Part shown: one piece after another, positions 62,936-64,000 of the stretch
Layout of the letters: each line of letters begins with the position of its first letter
How positions within the stretch are numbered: position 1 is the stretch's first letter
Assembly: GCF_009683175.1 (NCBI RefSeq)
Contig: NZ_WKKW01000006.1
Span: 1-64,000 of the forward strand
Length of the DNA stretch: 64,000 bases
DNA from: Bifidobacterium asteroides
GTDB lineage: Bacteria > Actinomycetota > Actinomycetes > Actinomycetales > Bifidobacteriaceae
Reading direction: 5' to 3'
Translations under genes and position numbers: made by a program
Notes under the pieces: generated by a model
Seen by the model: only the letters and a program-made list of their open reading frames with translations
The model's database searches: none
Told to the model about the DNA's origin: nothing

Positions 62936-64000
62936 TTATGACTTGGCCACGAACAGACGTGAGACCGCCATCGACAGGGCCACAGCCAGACCCATGGGCA
63001 TAAAGGCCATGACCGGCAGGTGGCATACCTCCATGAGCATGGCCATGGCCATGAGCGGAGCCTGCTGGGAGGCGGCCAGCAGAGAGGCGGCGCCGATCAC
63101 GGCACACTGCCAGACCGGCAGTCCGGGCACAAGACAAGCCAACAACAGGCCCAGAACAGCGCCCATGGCGGATCCCAGGGCTATGGAAGGCGTCAGGGTG
63201 CCGCCGAAAGCCCCGGCACGGATGGTGGCTGTGGTCAGCAGGGCCTTGGCCAGCGCAAAGAGGGCCAGGAGGGCAAGCGACTGAGCCAACTGGAGCCCGG
63301 AGAACCCGGCAGACAGCCGCTGATCCATACCCATCTGTGCTAGAGCCCGGCCGTTGCCCATGACCTGGGGAACGGCCAGGGCCACCAGACCGGTCAACAG
63401 AGCAACCCCTGTCAGCTGCCAGATAGCCGCGGGACCGTTGGTCCTATGGGCCTCTGCCCAGGAGGTCATCCGCCGGAATCCGGCCCCCAACAGTCCCATG
63501 ACCGGTCCGATCAGGAGGACCACTGCCATGAGCCAGGGATGGAAGGGCTCGGAGCCGACCTTGTAGTAAGGGGCGAACCCCTTGATGGATCCGCCGACCA
63601 GGGTGGCCAGGGCCGACATGACCAGATTGACCGTCACCACTTCGGCATCCACCCGCCGCAGCAGCACCTCGATGCCGAAAAAAGCCCCGGTCAGAGGCGC
63701 AATGTAAATGCCGGCGAATCCCGCTCCTGCCGCCGAAGCCACAAGCAGCGGACCATCCTGATCACGCAGCCCCAGCCGTCGGCCCATCCTGGTCCAGAGA
63801 CCACCCAGAAGGGCCCCGGCCTCGCGAGGGGCCACCTCCCTGCCTATGGAGCCGCCGGCAGCAACAAAGAAAATCTGGGTGAGCACATGAACCACGGTCC
63901 GCCCCGGAGGCATGGGTGCACCCTTGACGGCCTGACCGACCGAGGGAACCAGCCTGGTCCTCGTCCGAAGCCAGGCCCAGACCAGACCGGCCACCAGTCC
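62936..64000 (-). CDS. ClC-family chloride channel/transporter, 5' truncated by the window
   Basis: The last 354 codons of a voltage-gated chloride channel family protein. GGSIGREVAP holds the GxxGRE selectivity motif near the start of the visible part, GFAGIYIAPLTGAFFGIEVL follows, and GAFGGTLTPSIALGSAMG is the third conserved motif. About ten helices are present. No CBS domain follows, as in short bacterial H+/Cl- exchangers. The frame is still open at base 64000, so the N-terminal helices lie beyond the edge. Confidence 0.9.
   Translation of the reverse strand, partial: GLVAGLVWAWLRTRTRLVPSVGQAVKGAPMPPGRTVVHVLTQIFFVAAGGSIGREVAPREAGALLGGLWTRMGRRLGLRDQDGPLLVASAAGAGFAGIYIAPLTGAFFGIEVLLRRVDAEVVTVNLVMSALATLVGGSIKGFAPYYKVGSEPFHPWLMAVVLLIGPVMGLLGAGFRRMTSWAEAHRTNGPAAIWQLTGVALLTGLVALAVPQVMGNGRALAQMGMDQRLSAGFSGLQLAQSLALLALFALAKALLTTATIRAGAFGGTLTPSIALGSAMGAVLGLLLACLVPGLPVWQCAVIGAASLLAASQQAPLMAMAMLMEVCHLPVMAFMPMGLAVALSMAVSRLFVAKS

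Noticed and set aside
1-64000. CRISPR arrays, complete insertion sequences or prophage
   Set aside because: No regularly spaced repeats, transposase motifs or phage structural genes were seen on either strand.

Overview
The window looks like a chromosomal segment of a high-GC actinobacterium, most probably a Bifidobacterium; a bee-gut (B. asteroides-like) lineage is a guess from gene content. The support is the ROK-regulated sugar loci, MsiK-style sugar ABC genes with no ATPase, a pre-rRNA leader containing TTGAGAACTCAA (minus strand) at the left edge, strong GGAGG ribosome sites and a coding GC near 60%. No phage, CRISPR array or complete insertion sequence is visible.

Layout. 1-200 is the promoter/leader of an rRNA operon that runs off the left edge on the minus strand. 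A SIR2 deacetylase follows, then a decayed, AT-richer stretch with a frameshifted ribbon-helix-helix gene and a hairpin (1260-2520), and an orphan bacteriocin-type exporter pair (2524-5308). After threonine ammonia-lyase comes a sugar block on the minus strand (7076-18581): fused trehalose-6-phosphate synthase/phosphatase, GH13 alpha-glucosidase, two permeases, a lipoprotein binding protein, a divergent ROK regulator and a GH36 alpha-galactosidase. 18731-28396 is mostly housekeeping and ion transport: a ketopantoate reductase, a TauE-type exporter, TadA, a Ca-type P-ATPase, an NhaP-type antiporter behind an inverted-repeat promoter, an esterase and a membrane protein.

28985-30300 is a small decayed island beside tRNA-Gly(CCC). 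Next is an amino-sugar block (30496-36436): a ROK repressor diverges from AGE epimerase, ROK kinase, nagB and nagA across a perfect 7-bp palindrome. HtpX, an ImmA/IrrE-plus-DUF4411 PIN pair, ferredoxin-NADP reductase, a P1B ATPase, HtrA, Tgt and tRNA-Leu(CAG) follow.

46945-49833 holds a three-gene unsaturated-uronate module: a GH105-like hydrolase, a long RpiB-like isomerase resembling DhuI, and a KduD/DhuD-like dehydrogenase. Then come a dicarboxylate-type symporter, CsoR and an unusual copper ATPase that fuses a cupredoxin-like head and a YHS tail to a CopA core.

The best candidate for an under-described system is the two-gene cassette at 54686-56567: an AAA-15/21 (OLD-like) ATPase translationally coupled to a 206-residue RloB/TOPRIM-like protein, preceded by a perfect 9-bp palindrome. 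It resembles AbiL/PARIS-type anti-phage modules. The right end carries an alpha/beta hydrolase, two overlapping YhgE/Pip membrane proteins and a ClC channel cut by the window edge.
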